Origin: Azonexus sp.
GTDB lineage: Bacteria; Pseudomonadota; Gammaproteobacteria; Burkholderiales; Rhodocyclaceae
DNA: 54,680 bases
Direction of reading: 5' to 3'
NCBI RefSeq assembly: GCF_030824335.1
Contig: NZ_JAVBXX010000020.1
Coordinates: forward strand, 1-54,680
Each line of letters starts with the position of its first letter. Within the stretch, counting starts at the first letter, position 1. Position numbers and translations under genes: made by a program. Shown here piece by piece: positions 46,084 through 54,480 of the stretch. The notes beneath the pieces are model-generated. The model had not been told where the DNA came from, searched no databases, and was given only the letters and a program-made list of their open reading frames with translations.

Positions 46084-46149
46084 TGGGGTTCTCCGTGTTT
46101 TGGGATTGATCGCCGAATTATAAGGTCTAGTCCAGGGATTGGTGCCGCT

Positions 46150-46224
46150 CTAGCGCTTCAACCACCACGCCATCCAGCGCGTCAACCTGGGCATCACGAG
46201 ATAACGAAAAACTGGTTTAGTCAT
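46150..46224 (-). CDS. Possible 24-residue basic, Trp-rich microprotein
   Basis: A short frame starts MTKPVFRYLVM and ends MAWWLKR before TAG. Its ATG overlaps the stop of the 78-residue gene upstream (ATGA), the same junction used by true operon pairs in this window. Of 24 residues, five are Arg or Lys and three are Trp, which suggests a membrane-interacting helix. No homologue is known to me, and the frame could be chance. Confidence 0.3.
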   Translation of the reverse strand: MTKPVFRYLVMPRLTRWMAWWLKR

Positions 46225-46457
46225 CCCCTTCCTCTTTCCCGGGATATTTCCTGTTCCATCTCCTGACAACTCGCCAGACTTTGCTGGATCGCCGCAATAC
46301 GACGAACCGACGAAGCCTCTTCATCCAGTGCGCAGGTCAACTCGGCGCTCAGTGCGGCCAACGCATCCAGGTGGTGGCGCAGTAATTCGGCCAACTGACT
46401 CAATCTGCCGGACGCCGCGCCTGGGCCGACCGGCTCGGCAATACTTTCCAGTGCCAT
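46221..46457 (-). CDS. Small helical hypothetical protein
   Basis: This 78-residue protein begins MALESIAEPVGPGAASGRL and continues as a predicted alpha-helix (LAELLRHHLDALAALSAELTCALDEE, then SVRRIAAIQQSLASCQEMEQEI). AAGGAAGACAGCGT gives a ribosome-binding site before the ATG at 46457; a longer frame of 94 residues is less likely. The pattern recalls small flagellar chaperones of the FliT/FlgN type, but the resemblance is only general. I do not assign a function. Confidence 0.6.
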   Translation of the reverse strand: MALESIAEPVGPGAASGRLSQLAELLRHHLDALAALSAELTCALDEEASSVRRIAAIQQSLASCQEMEQEISRERGRG

Positions 46458-46522
46458 ACGCTGTCTTCCTTGTACTTCCCGCCCTACAGTTTTTATTGTT
46501 TTCACGGGAATGATTTGTGGTC

Positions 46523-46551
46523 AAAAAAAGGGGAAGGCTGCTGCCCTCCCC
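46523..46551 (-). terminator. Intrinsic terminator after the DUF1329 gene
   Basis: On the minus strand GGGGAGGGC pairs with GCCTTCCCC (one G-U pair) around AGCA, followed by seven Ts. A second hairpin, GAGAGGTCT/AGACCTCTC at 46562-46584, lies just upstream in the transcript. Together they end the four-gene transport unit. Confidence 0.9.
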
Positions 46552-46620
46552 CGGAATTGAGGAGAGGTCTGTCGGAGACCTCTCACCCGCAGAGACTGTC
46601 GTATTTCTGCCGGGCCGGGA

Positions 46621-47934
46621 TCAATCCCCGCCGCGCAGGTTCTGCACCTGGAACAGGGCTGGCGGATTGCGTTTTGGATCAACCTGCCCCTTGAATTGCC
46701 CGGTAGTGCAATGCTTGGACTGCAGATCGACCATCGAGAAAGCATCGTCGATCCCGATGCCAGCCCCCTTGTTGACCGGCAAATGATTGTCGGCCTGCGA
46801 CTTGCCGACCATGAAGACCTTCCACAACTCACCCTTGCGGTCGTAGATTTCATTCGCGCCGTTCAGGTTGCCAAGTTGGGCATCCATGTAAAACACTCGC
46901 TTGCTGACGGGATGATTCGGGTTGACCGGAGCGGCCTCAAGCACATAGACCTTGCGCAACTGCCAGGTGCCTTCGTGGAAACACTTGCCCTGACCGCCGA
47001 AATCGACATATTTGAAACCATCTGCTTCGGCCGGCATATCGCTCGCCAGCTTCAGTTCATTGTGGTTCCACAACGGCAACATGACGTTCCTGGTGCCCTT
47101 GAAAGTCCACTTCATGTCGGAAACCCGGCCGTTGTAGCCTTCGAAGTCTTCGATCATCAGATCGGAACCGAGGAAGGAGTCGGTTACCTGGCCTTGCGCC
47201 AGACGACGGACCCTGCGCTGGAAGCCCAGATACAGGTAGGCGTCGTCGAGCTTGTTGTCGTCTTCGAAACGCTGGATCAGCAACTGGGTGTTCTTCAAAT
47301 CCTGCGGCTCGTGCGCTTTCACGTAGATGGCGCGGAAGATGCCGGACGGATTCGGCTTGATTTCCGGAATCGGCGCATCCTTGGTGCGATGCATGAAATT
47401 CAGGAAGTGGAAGTCGTACTTGATGGTCTTTTCCACCTGACCGCTCTGCATGTTGCGGTACTTCCAGTAGAACGGCGAAATGATCGCGCCGTCACCCCAG
47501 TTGACACCGTACTTGTAGTTCCAGGCCAGTTTCTCGCCGGCACGCGGATCCTTGACATCCGGCTCCTCCGGGAACGGACGACCGGCGACGTAGCCGTTCA
47601 GCTCACCCGGCTTGTCGCCCAGCTTGGTCTTGTTCAGGTTGGCCTTGGTGGCATCGACATAGGCCTTGTTGATGGCGAACTGGGTCGTCGCGCCAACTTT
47701 CATTTCAAACAGGCCATCCTTGATCAGACGGTAGACGCCAGCCCCCAGCACTTCCTTGAACTGCTCGACATTACCCTTGTTGATCACGGATCCTGCGGTC
47801 AACCCGGCAAAACCCGGCATTCCTGCCTTGTACGGATTGAAGGAGTTTTCGACATCGGCCTCGGTCGCCGCCTGGGCGGCACCGACGAAACCGGCAGCCA
47901 GGAAAGGCAGCAGATAAATTGCAGACTTGTTCAT
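46621..47934 (-). CDS. DUF1329 exported protein
   Basis: This 437-residue protein has a signal peptide (MNKSAIYLLPFLAAGFVGAA, cleaved near AQAA) and the DUF1329 fold related to LolB-type lipoprotein carriers: YKAGMPGFAGLTAGSVINKGNVEQFKEVLG, NMQSGQVEKTIKYDF, RRVRRLAQGQVTDSFLGSDLMIEDFEGYNGR and PNHPVSKRVFYMDAQ. CAGGAGACATAC precedes the ATG. DUF1329 is regularly encoded beside DUF1302 and an RND permease, as here, and probably carries hydrophobic molecules through the periplasm. Precise cargo is unknown. Confidence 0.88.
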   Translation of the reverse strand: MNKSAIYLLPFLAAGFVGAAQAATEADVENSFNPYKAGMPGFAGLTAGSVINKGNVEQFKEVLGAGVYRLIKDGLFEMKVGATTQFAINKAYVDATKANLNKTKLGDKPGELNGYVAGRPFPEEPDVKDPRAGEKLAWNYKYGVNWGDGAIISPFYWKYRNMQSGQVEKTIKYDFHFLNFMHRTKDAPIPEIKPNPSGIFRAIYVKAHEPQDLKNTQLLIQRFEDDNKLDDAYLYLGFQRRVRRLAQGQVTDSFLGSDLMIEDFEGYNGRVSDMKWTFKGTRNVMLPLWNHNELKLASDMPAEADGFKYVDFGGQGKCFHEGTWQLRKVYVLEAAPVNPNHPVSKRVFYMDAQLGNLNGANEIYDRKGELWKVFMVGKSQADNHLPVNKGAGIGIDDAFSMVDLQSKHCTTGQFKGQVDPKRNPPALFQVQNLRGGD

Positions 47935-47952
47935 GTATGTCTCCTGAAAAAG

Positions 47953-49941
47953 TTAGAACTTGTAGTTAAGCTTGATGAACACATCGTTTTCCTTGAACGC
48001 AGCCCCGATCGGCCCGGCGCGGAAACGGCCCAGCGGTTCCATACCGGCCAGCCCGCGGGAATAACTGCTGAGCGGATCGGCATCGCCATCGGGTGCCGTA
48101 AAGGGCGCAAACGGATTACAGGCGCGGCAATCGTCGAAATTCCAGCGATCACGGCCATTGGCCAGTTTGTAATTGGCACCGAAGGTCAGTTTCAGGTCAT
48201 TGCCGATGTTCCACTCAACTTGCGGTGCAACCGTCGTTGCCCGAGCCTTGAAATCGTGGGCAAAAATGACTTGCGGACTGACCTGGCCGTTTTTCAGGAA
48301 ACCCTTGATGAGCAGCGTGCCGATGTAGCTGTCTTTCCAGTCAGGCATACCGACCGGACCCAGCGCACCTCTTTCCCATTCGTGATCGAAAATGTGCTGG
48401 TAAAACAACTGACCGGAAATCAGGGTGGCCGAGGTTTCGCTGATGAACGGGATGAAAGTCGGACGGTCGACACCAATCACCGAACGGAAAACCCGATTCT
48501 TCGAATACAACTCGGGCTTCGCGGTATTGGCAAACTCTTCGCCGTCGGTAAATGCCCCTTCAAGACGCACAGCCGCTCCCACGCCCGGCAACTGGAAATC
48601 CATCGAACCACCGATCAGGTTGACCCGGGGGAAATGCATGTCGAATGAAATCAGGTAGGGCCAGGCACCGCGGGACTCACCGGTAAACGAGTTGGTTGCC
48701 CGCTGGCCACCGTGCAACGAAGGCAATTGCGAACGATAGGTCAAGGCATTGAGCGAGAACGACAAGCCATCCTGCGTCACACCTTCATACTTCATGCCGA
48801 GCTGGGTATTGGCAAAACTCCATTCCGGCAGATGGACCTTGTTCAGGCCAATTTGTCCCGGTCCGAAATTGGTCGCCAGCAAGGTGCCGGGCGCCACATT
48901 GGCGAAATTGGCCACCGTCCCGCCGTTGTCCCAGAGATTGGCCATGCCGCGGAAGAAGCAGCCGGCATCGAGAATCGAATTTGGCGAACCGCATTGCCCC
49001 AGATTGTTGGCGCGGAACTTGTCGAAATTCCACACGATCTGGAAGTTCCGATCCTGCATCGTCTCGCTGGCACCCATCCGGTATTCGGCCTGGGCGATCC
49101 ACATCGGAATGCGGATATCCGAGAGTTCGTCGTAAATATTGTTGCGCGAGTAATCGACCGGATTGATCACATCAAGCACGCGGAACAGGTCGGTACGCCC
49201 CCAGACTACCTGCTGCTTGCCGACCTTGATGAAAAGGTCCTTGCCGCTGGCCAGGTTGAAGGTCTTCTTGGCATACAGTTCGCGGATGAAATCCAGGCGG
49301 TCGTTAAATTCGGGGCTCTCCAGTTCGGACAAACGCTGATCGCCGTAGCCACCGAAATCGCGACAGCCACGCCGGTCGACATCACATGGCCGGACCGGCA
49401 CGCCAAATCCCACACCGCCATCAATCTTGTGCCAGCGATCACCGAGAACGCGCATGCCGCTATTCGGGCTGTTCGGGTAAGCGTCGACAAAAGTATTGTT
49501 GGCCGCCACCGCTGCGGGCATACCCTTGGCCTGCAAGGCACCGGAAATGGCCGTATGGCCCAGGCCGCTGCCGTAAGGCACGGCCATCAATCCAGCCGGT
49601 GTAGTGCTCTGCAGATCAATCGCTCCGCCAGCTTTCTTGCCGTATTCACTGCTATTCATGCGGTAGACACCGTCCCAACTGCCACGCAGGATGCCGTGCA
49701 CGCCCCAGCCATCGCCCCCCTTCTTGTCGAACTCGGCCTGCAAGGTGTTGCGGAACTTGGCCAACCCCGCGCTTTCCCGCCGCGCCGTATGGTTTTCATA
49801 AGTTACGTCGACGTTCCAGGGGGAGGCATCCTCTCCCATTGCTGGTAGCTCCGACGCCCCGGCCATTGAGCCCACCGCCATTCCGACGGCAAACGTGATC
49901 GTCTTCAGCGTTGGCATGAAGTGCATTTTTGTCTCTCGCAT
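47953..49941 (-). CDS. DUF1302 outer-membrane beta-barrel protein
   Basis: This 662-residue protein begins with a signal peptide ending near AGASELPA. It alternates short strands and ends LNYKF with a terminal phenylalanine, as expected of an outer-membrane barrel. Conserved parts include FIRELYAKKTFNLASGKDLFIKVGKQQVVWGRTDLFRVLDVINP and ISGQLFYQHIFDHEWERG. GGGGGAAATCC precedes the ATG at 49941. It is followed by DUF1329 18 nt downstream. A role in uptake or export of hydrophobic aromatics fits its neighbours but is inferred from context. Confidence 0.88.
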   Translation of the reverse strand: MRETKMHFMPTLKTITFAVGMAVGSMAGASELPAMGEDASPWNVDVTYENHTARRESAGLAKFRNTLQAEFDKKGGDGWGVHGILRGSWDGVYRMNSSEYGKKAGGAIDLQSTTPAGLMAVPYGSGLGHTAISGALQAKGMPAAVAANNTFVDAYPNSPNSGMRVLGDRWHKIDGGVGFGVPVRPCDVDRRGCRDFGGYGDQRLSELESPEFNDRLDFIRELYAKKTFNLASGKDLFIKVGKQQVVWGRTDLFRVLDVINPVDYSRNNIYDELSDIRIPMWIAQAEYRMGASETMQDRNFQIVWNFDKFRANNLGQCGSPNSILDAGCFFRGMANLWDNGGTVANFANVAPGTLLATNFGPGQIGLNKVHLPEWSFANTQLGMKYEGVTQDGLSFSLNALTYRSQLPSLHGGQRATNSFTGESRGAWPYLISFDMHFPRVNLIGGSMDFQLPGVGAAVRLEGAFTDGEEFANTAKPELYSKNRVFRSVIGVDRPTFIPFISETSATLISGQLFYQHIFDHEWERGALGPVGMPDWKDSYIGTLLIKGFLKNGQVSPQVIFAHDFKARATTVAPQVEWNIGNDLKLTFGANYKLANGRDRWNFDDCRACNPFAPFTAPDGDADPLSSYSRGLAGMEPLGRFRAGPIGAAFKENDVFIKLNYKF

Positions 49942-50013
49942 GGATTTCCCCCAGTGCTTTGATGTCGTTGATAAAAACTGCATTGCTGTTACCCCGGTGG
50001 TCCGGCGTTGTTA

Positions 50014-52404
50014 TTAGTCGTTTTCCAGCACACCGTCTTCGTCGTAGTGAATGGCGGTCACGAATTTCGGCTTGAAGACCACACACCAGGACGGCACGAT
50101 CAGCACGGCAGCGATCGCATTGACGATGAGCATGAAAGAAAGCAGGATCGCGGCGTCCGACTGGAAGCGCAGGTCGGACATGAAAATCCACATCACCACC
50201 CCGGCGATCAGCGTGGCCGCGGTAAAGCTGACGGCAGAGCCGGTCGTTGCCACGGCGTGGATGACCGCCTGTTTCATGTCGCGCAGACGGGCGAATTCCT
50301 CGCGGATGCGGTCCATGAAGTACACCGCGTAGTCGATCCCGACGCCGACGCCGACTGCAATGACCGGCACCGTATTGACGTTGATGCCGATATTCAGCGC
50401 TCCCATGTAGGCATAGGTCATCAGCGTGGCGAACAGCATCGGCAGCACCATCAGCCAGCCGGCGTGCAGCGAGCTGTAATAAACCATCACGATGACGAAG
50501 GCCAGGAGCATCACGGCCGGGATGATGATCATGTGATCGGTATGCAGCGCCTGGTTGCCGGCCGCCGTCACGCCGATGATGCCGCCGCCCAGTTCGATGT
50601 GCAGGCCGGGCACTTCGGCTTCGATCTTCTTGATGCCAGCCTCGGCCAGCGCGACCACCCGATTGATCGTCTCGGCCTGGTGGTCCTTGTAGTAAAAGAC
50701 CATGTTGGCTTCATTTTCGTCGGCATTGACGAATTCTTTCAGCGCGCCGGGAATCGGGCTGGACGCCATGTAGGTGAACATCAGGCCGCCGATTTCATCC
50801 TTGCTATCGGGCAATTGCATCCAGCGCGGATCGTCGTTGTGGATCAGCTTGTTGACCACGCGCATCACGCCGGGAATGGCTTTGGTTCCACCCAAGGTCG
50901 GATCGGACAACATGTGCGCCTGGAAGCGCTCGATGGCGGCCATCACCTCCGGGCGCTTGATGCCGCCCTTTTCGTCGGTGCGGGCCAGGACATGCAATTC
51001 CTCCGAACCGGGGAAACGCGTGTTGATCGCCTTGGTCGAGACGTTGAAATCATGATCCAGGTGTAGCAGTGGCGATCCCGGTTCGGATTCCCCCAGTTGC
51101 ACCTTGCTGACAAAGTAAGTCGCGCCGATGGCGCCGATCAGTGCCAGCACCAGAATCGAACGTGCACCGCCGTCCGTGCCGCCGGTCAGGGACATGGCGC
51201 GCCCCATCAGATTGCGCATCCCCTGGTTGCCGTTTTCATGCTTTTTCGGCGCCGGTAGTACGGTCAACGCCAGTGGCACCATGAAATGCACCGTGAAGAT
51301 CACCGAGAAACCCCAGAACCCCGCCGCCAGACCCAGTTTGTGATTGAACGGCGCAGCACCGAGCATCAGCACGGCAATCCCCACCGCATCGACGATGATG
51401 GCCAGCGAACCGGGACGGAACAAGGCTTCCAGCGCGTTGCGTGCGGCCTGTTTGCCGTTGTGCACCTTGGCCAGCTCCTCGTAATAGCGCTCGACCAGTT
51501 GCACGCCGTGCGACGTGGCACGCGCCGCGATCAGGAAGGGAATCGGCAACGACAAAGGTTCGAGATTGATCCCCATCATGGCCATGAAGCCCAAGCCCCA
51601 GATGCTGGACAGCGCAATGCCGAGCAGCGGCAGGGCAATGCCGTAAAAGCGCTGGAAATAGATGATCAGCAGCGTGGCCAGCAAGGCCAGCGTGTAGGCC
51701 AGGATTTCGACGATCTGGTCGAGGTAGGTGTACACCCAGCCAGTCAGCACCGGGTTGCCGGTGACAAAAATCTGATGCCCCGGGGTTGCCAGTGTTTCCC
51801 GGACTTCCTGCAACGCGGCAAAGGTTTTCGGATAGTCGATATCGCCTTCATTGAGCTGCGCCTTGATCAGTGCGGCCTTCATGTCGGGTGAAACGAGCAG
51901 GCCGTAGATCGTCGGATTGGCGATCACGTCGTTTTTCATCTGCTCCAGTTCGGCGACGGTATAGCCGGGACGCTGCGGATCGTAATAAGACTCCGAGGCA
52001 AAACCGCCGAGATCGTCGAGAAAAACCTTGCGCGCCGTCCGATGCGTCAGGCTGTTGACCAGGTTGTGATTCACCCCGGGCAGATTGTCGACACCCTGCG
52101 TGGCGGCGTGAATCAGCTTCAGCGTTTCTTCGTTGAAGATCGTGCCCTTCTCGACCTCGACGGCCATCACGATCATGTTGGCGCCGCCGAAATTTTCCTT
52201 CAGGCGGTTGTAGACCTGGATATAGCTATGGTTCTGCGGCAGCAGGTCGGAAAAGTCGGTGTAAATGCGCAACTTCGGCAAGGCCATGCCGAACAGCAGC
52301 GTGATACCCAGAATCAGCGACAGCACGATTTTCGGATTGGCAAAAATCCATGCTTCGCCGCGATGCAGGTTGTGCGTCAAGGAATGACGGAATTTACTGA
52401 CCAT
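50014..52404 (-). CDS. RND/MMPL-family (HAE3-type) permease
   Basis: This 796-residue inner-membrane protein has an RND duplication, each half with one helix, a periplasmic loop (residues about 60-240 and 440-620) and five further helices. TDFSDLLPQNHSYIQVYNRLKENFGGANMIV near residue 50 and VIAVGVGVGIDYAVYFMDRIREE near 700 are typical of the MMPL/HAE3 group. The proton-relay Asp is the one in GVGIDYA. It carries no partner membrane-fusion protein, which agrees with HAE3 members that move lipids or hydrophobic compounds. The gene begins 18 nt after the lipoprotein stop. Direction (import or export) is not decided by sequence. Confidence 0.9.
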   Translation of the reverse strand: MVSKFRHSLTHNLHRGEAWIFANPKIVLSLILGITLLFGMALPKLRIYTDFSDLLPQNHSYIQVYNRLKENFGGANMIVMAVEVEKGTIFNEETLKLIHAATQGVDNLPGVNHNLVNSLTHRTARKVFLDDLGGFASESYYDPQRPGYTVAELEQMKNDVIANPTIYGLLVSPDMKAALIKAQLNEGDIDYPKTFAALQEVRETLATPGHQIFVTGNPVLTGWVYTYLDQIVEILAYTLALLATLLIIYFQRFYGIALPLLGIALSSIWGLGFMAMMGINLEPLSLPIPFLIAARATSHGVQLVERYYEELAKVHNGKQAARNALEALFRPGSLAIIVDAVGIAVLMLGAAPFNHKLGLAAGFWGFSVIFTVHFMVPLALTVLPAPKKHENGNQGMRNLMGRAMSLTGGTDGGARSILVLALIGAIGATYFVSKVQLGESEPGSPLLHLDHDFNVSTKAINTRFPGSEELHVLARTDEKGGIKRPEVMAAIERFQAHMLSDPTLGGTKAIPGVMRVVNKLIHNDDPRWMQLPDSKDEIGGLMFTYMASSPIPGALKEFVNADENEANMVFYYKDHQAETINRVVALAEAGIKKIEAEVPGLHIELGGGIIGVTAAGNQALHTDHMIIIPAVMLLAFVIVMVYYSSLHAGWLMVLPMLFATLMTYAYMGALNIGINVNTVPVIAVGVGVGIDYAVYFMDRIREEFARLRDMKQAVIHAVATTGSAVSFTAATLIAGVVMWIFMSDLRFQSDAAILLSFMLIVNAIAAVLIVPSWCVVFKPKFVTAIHYDEDGVLEND

Positions 52405-52422
52405 GGTGTTATCCCCGCGTTC

Positions 52423-53370
52423 TTATTGTTTTGTGCCGGTGGCAACCGTGCGCAACAGGCCGCCCGGACCACCGATGACCAGCGCCGACTGACCGGGCAA
52501 TGCCGCGCCGGCCCCAAGGAACACCGGGACGGCATCGGTATAGGGCTGATTGCGCCAAGTCGTACCGTCCAGCTTGGCAATGACGCCGCCCGCACCGACA
52601 CCGAATGGCACGCCGTCGTGCATGAACAGCCGATGCAGCGATGCCTGCGTGGCATTGACCTGCTTGTGCCAGGTTTTTCCACCATCGCGGGTCGCCAGGA
52701 TCTGGCCGGCAATGCCGCTGACCCAGCCTTCGCCGGCGTTGGCGAAGAGCGCGGCATAAGGATAGAAATCGCCTTCCAGCTTCGGCCCCTTGGTCCAACT
52801 GGCGCCAGCATCGTCGCTGAACAGCGTCAGGCCGAATTCACCAAAGGCCACGGCCCGTTGCGTATCAATAAACTGCAAGGCGGTAATCTGGGTGTCTTCG
52901 CCCAGATCGGTGATCTGCCAGGTCTTGCCCTGATCCTTGCTACCGGCAATCACCGAGTGCGTACCGGCGACCCACCAGCCGCCCTGTTGGTCGCAGGCCA
53001 CGGCAATCGGCGTTTGCGGCTTCTCGAGCCCGACGGACTGCCAGTTTTCACCGGCCGCATCGGCGAACCACACTTTGCGGTAATGATCGATGGCGAGAAA
53101 GCCGGCACTGCCACAAACCGTGATGTCGACCAGCGAAGTGTTACCCAAGGCCTGCCGCTTCCAGTTTTTCCCCTGGTCGGCGGAAATCAGCGCAACGCCA
53201 CTCTGCGTGCCGGCAACGACCACTTTGTCGTTGGCGGCAATCGCCTGGACCATGTCGTAACGCCTGACCTGACGCGTCTGCTCGGCGGCAATGCCGCTCA
53301 GATCGGGCGCGGCGGAACATCCCGCCAGCACTGACAAGGCCATGACGCCCCATCCCAATGTCTTGCTCAT
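52423..53370 (-). CDS. YCF48/BNR-repeat lipoprotein
   Basis: This 315-residue protein has a lipoprotein signal MSKTLGWGVMALSVLAGC with lipobox LAGC (Cys18). The rest is a beta-propeller with BNR/YCF48-type repeats, visible as SADQGKNWKRQ, AAGENWQSVG, SKDQGKTWQI, SDDAGASWTKG and TRDGGKTWHK, spaced about 40 residues. Such proteins aid assembly of membrane complexes or sit with RND systems; the former is known for plant and cyanobacterial HCF136. AAAGGAGGACAGACAGG precedes the ATG. It probably assists the RND-DUF1302-DUF1329 export or import path encoded downstream. Confidence 0.88.
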   Translation of the reverse strand: MSKTLGWGVMALSVLAGCSAAPDLSGIAAEQTRQVRRYDMVQAIAANDKVVVAGTQSGVALISADQGKNWKRQALGNTSLVDITVCGSAGFLAIDHYRKVWFADAAGENWQSVGLEKPQTPIAVACDQQGGWWVAGTHSVIAGSKDQGKTWQITDLGEDTQITALQFIDTQRAVAFGEFGLTLFSDDAGASWTKGPKLEGDFYPYAALFANAGEGWVSGIAGQILATRDGGKTWHKQVNATQASLHRLFMHDGVPFGVGAGGVIAKLDGTTWRNQPYTDAVPVFLGAGAALPGQSALVIGGPGGLLRTVATGTKQ

Positions 53371-53473
53371 CCTGTCTGTCCTCCTTTTCGGGCAACAAGC
53401 CGCCCGCCGTGCTCAAAGGCACGGTCTTCAAGTACGTTCGCGGACGCCTTGCGGGTCCGCTTTCAGTGATGGC

Positions 53474-53665
53474 TCAGCGGCCCAGGTCCTTGACGGTCTT
53501 GCCGCCGATGCCCCATTGCGTCTTCGGCACTTCGTGGATCCAGACCCGGACGTTTTCCATCGGTGCGCCAACGGCTTCGCTCAGCGCAGCGCTGACCTTT
53601 TCGATGACCGCTTTTTTTTGTTCTTCGCTACGGCCTTCGATCAGATAGATTTGTGCAAATGGCAT
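53474..53665 (-). CDS. dmpI: 4-oxalocrotonate tautomerase
   Basis: This 63-residue enzyme isomerises 2-hydroxymuconate to 2-oxo-3-hexenedioate in the oxalocrotonate branch of meta-cleavage. After removal of Met1, Pro1 is the catalytic base; Arg11 (EGRSEEQK) and Arg39 (MENVRVWIHEV) bind the carboxylates. The true start is at 53665, with AAGGAGACAAAC before it; the longer open frame running to 54115 is out of frame with the real decarboxylase gene and must be rejected. It follows dmpH by 26 nt. A small hairpin at 53440-53460 lies in the gap to the lipoprotein gene. Confidence 0.97.
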   Translation of the reverse strand: MPFAQIYLIEGRSEEQKKAVIEKVSAALSEAVGAPMENVRVWIHEVPKTQWGIGGKTVKDLGR

Positions 53666-53691
53666 GTTTGTCTCCTTGCTTCGGTGTTTTA

Positions 53692-54480
53692 TTAGATGAA
53701 GCGGCAGCTGACGCCGCCCAGCGCCTGGATGCGCAAATTGACGTGATCGCCGGCGCCCACCGCCACAGCCTCGGTGACGCCGCCGGACAGGATCATCGTG
53801 CCGGCCGGAATCTCTTCTCCGCGTGCCCCGAGATGATTGGCCAGCATCGCGATGGCCGCAGCCGGATGACCGAGTACCGCAGCACCGGCGCCGATGGCCA
53901 CCGCTTCGCCGTTTTTCTCCATGACCACGCCCAGCGTGCGCAGATCGAGCTGGCCGACCGGAACGGCCTGACCGCCCAGCACGAAACGCGACGACGAACA
54001 GTTGTCGGCAATCACGCTCTTCAGATCGAACTTGAAATCGCGGTAGCGGGAATCGATGATCTCGATGCCCGGCATCACGAAGTCGGTGGCGGCAAGCACT
54101 GCACCGATATGGCAACCCGGACCTTTCAGGGCGCGCTTCAGCACAAACGCGATTTCCGGCTCGACCTTCGGGTGGATCAATTCCTTGATCTTGATTTCAC
54201 CGCCGTCCGGCACCGAAAAATAATCGACCAGGAAACCGAAGCAAGGCGTTTCAACGCCCATCTGCTTCATCTTGGCATGCGAAGTCAGACCGGCTTTCAG
54301 ACCGACGACGCGATTGCCGCGGGCCAGCTTGCGACGCAGGATTTCGTTCTGGATCGCATACGCGTCATCCCAGTCCATTTCCGGATGTTCATCGGTGATT
54401 TTCACCACGTCATGCGCCTGCAACTCGGCGTTTTCCAGATGTTCGGCCAGTTGCTCGATGGTTTTCTGAGTCAGCTTCAT
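53692..54480 (-). CDS. dmpH: 2-oxo-3-hexenedioate decarboxylase (4-oxalocrotonate decarboxylase)
   Basis: This 262-residue metal-dependent enzyme decarboxylates 2-oxo-3-hexenedioate to 2-hydroxypenta-2,4-dienoate, the step following the tautomerase encoded next. It matches DmpH/XylI more than the related hydratase Dmp[61 protein letters not shown], the metal ligands in [25 protein letters not shown] and [13 protein letters not shown]. Its ATG overlaps the stop codon of the aldolase copy 2 (ATGA). Together with the tautomerase and aldolase this is the core of a phenol/catechol meta pathway; hydratase and dioxygenase genes must lie further on, outside the window. Confidence 0.96.
   Translation of the reverse strand: MKLTQKTIEQLAEHLENAELQAHDVVKITDEHPEMDWDDAYAIQNEILRRKLARGNRVVGLKAGLTSHAKMKQMGVETPCFGFLVDYFSVPDGGEIKIKELIHPKVEPEIAFVLKRALKGPGCHIGAVLAATDFVMPGIEIIDSRYRDFKFDLKSVIADNCSSSRFVLGGQAVPVGQLDLRTLGVVMEKNGEAVAIGAGAAVLGHPAAAIAMLANHLGARGEEIPAGTMILSGGVTEAVAVGAGDHVNLRIQALGGVSCRFI

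Noticed and set aside
46696..48648. A 650-codon open frame on the plus strand opposite the DUF1329 and DUF1302 genes
   Set aside because: It is antisense to two genes with signal peptides, ribosome-binding sites and family motifs. High-GC codon use leaves the opposite frame open; no domain or start site supports it.
53666..54115. N-terminal extension of the tautomerase frame up to 54115
   Set aside because: It overlaps dmpH out of frame. Catalytic Pro must be residue 1 after Met removal, which fixes the start at 53665.
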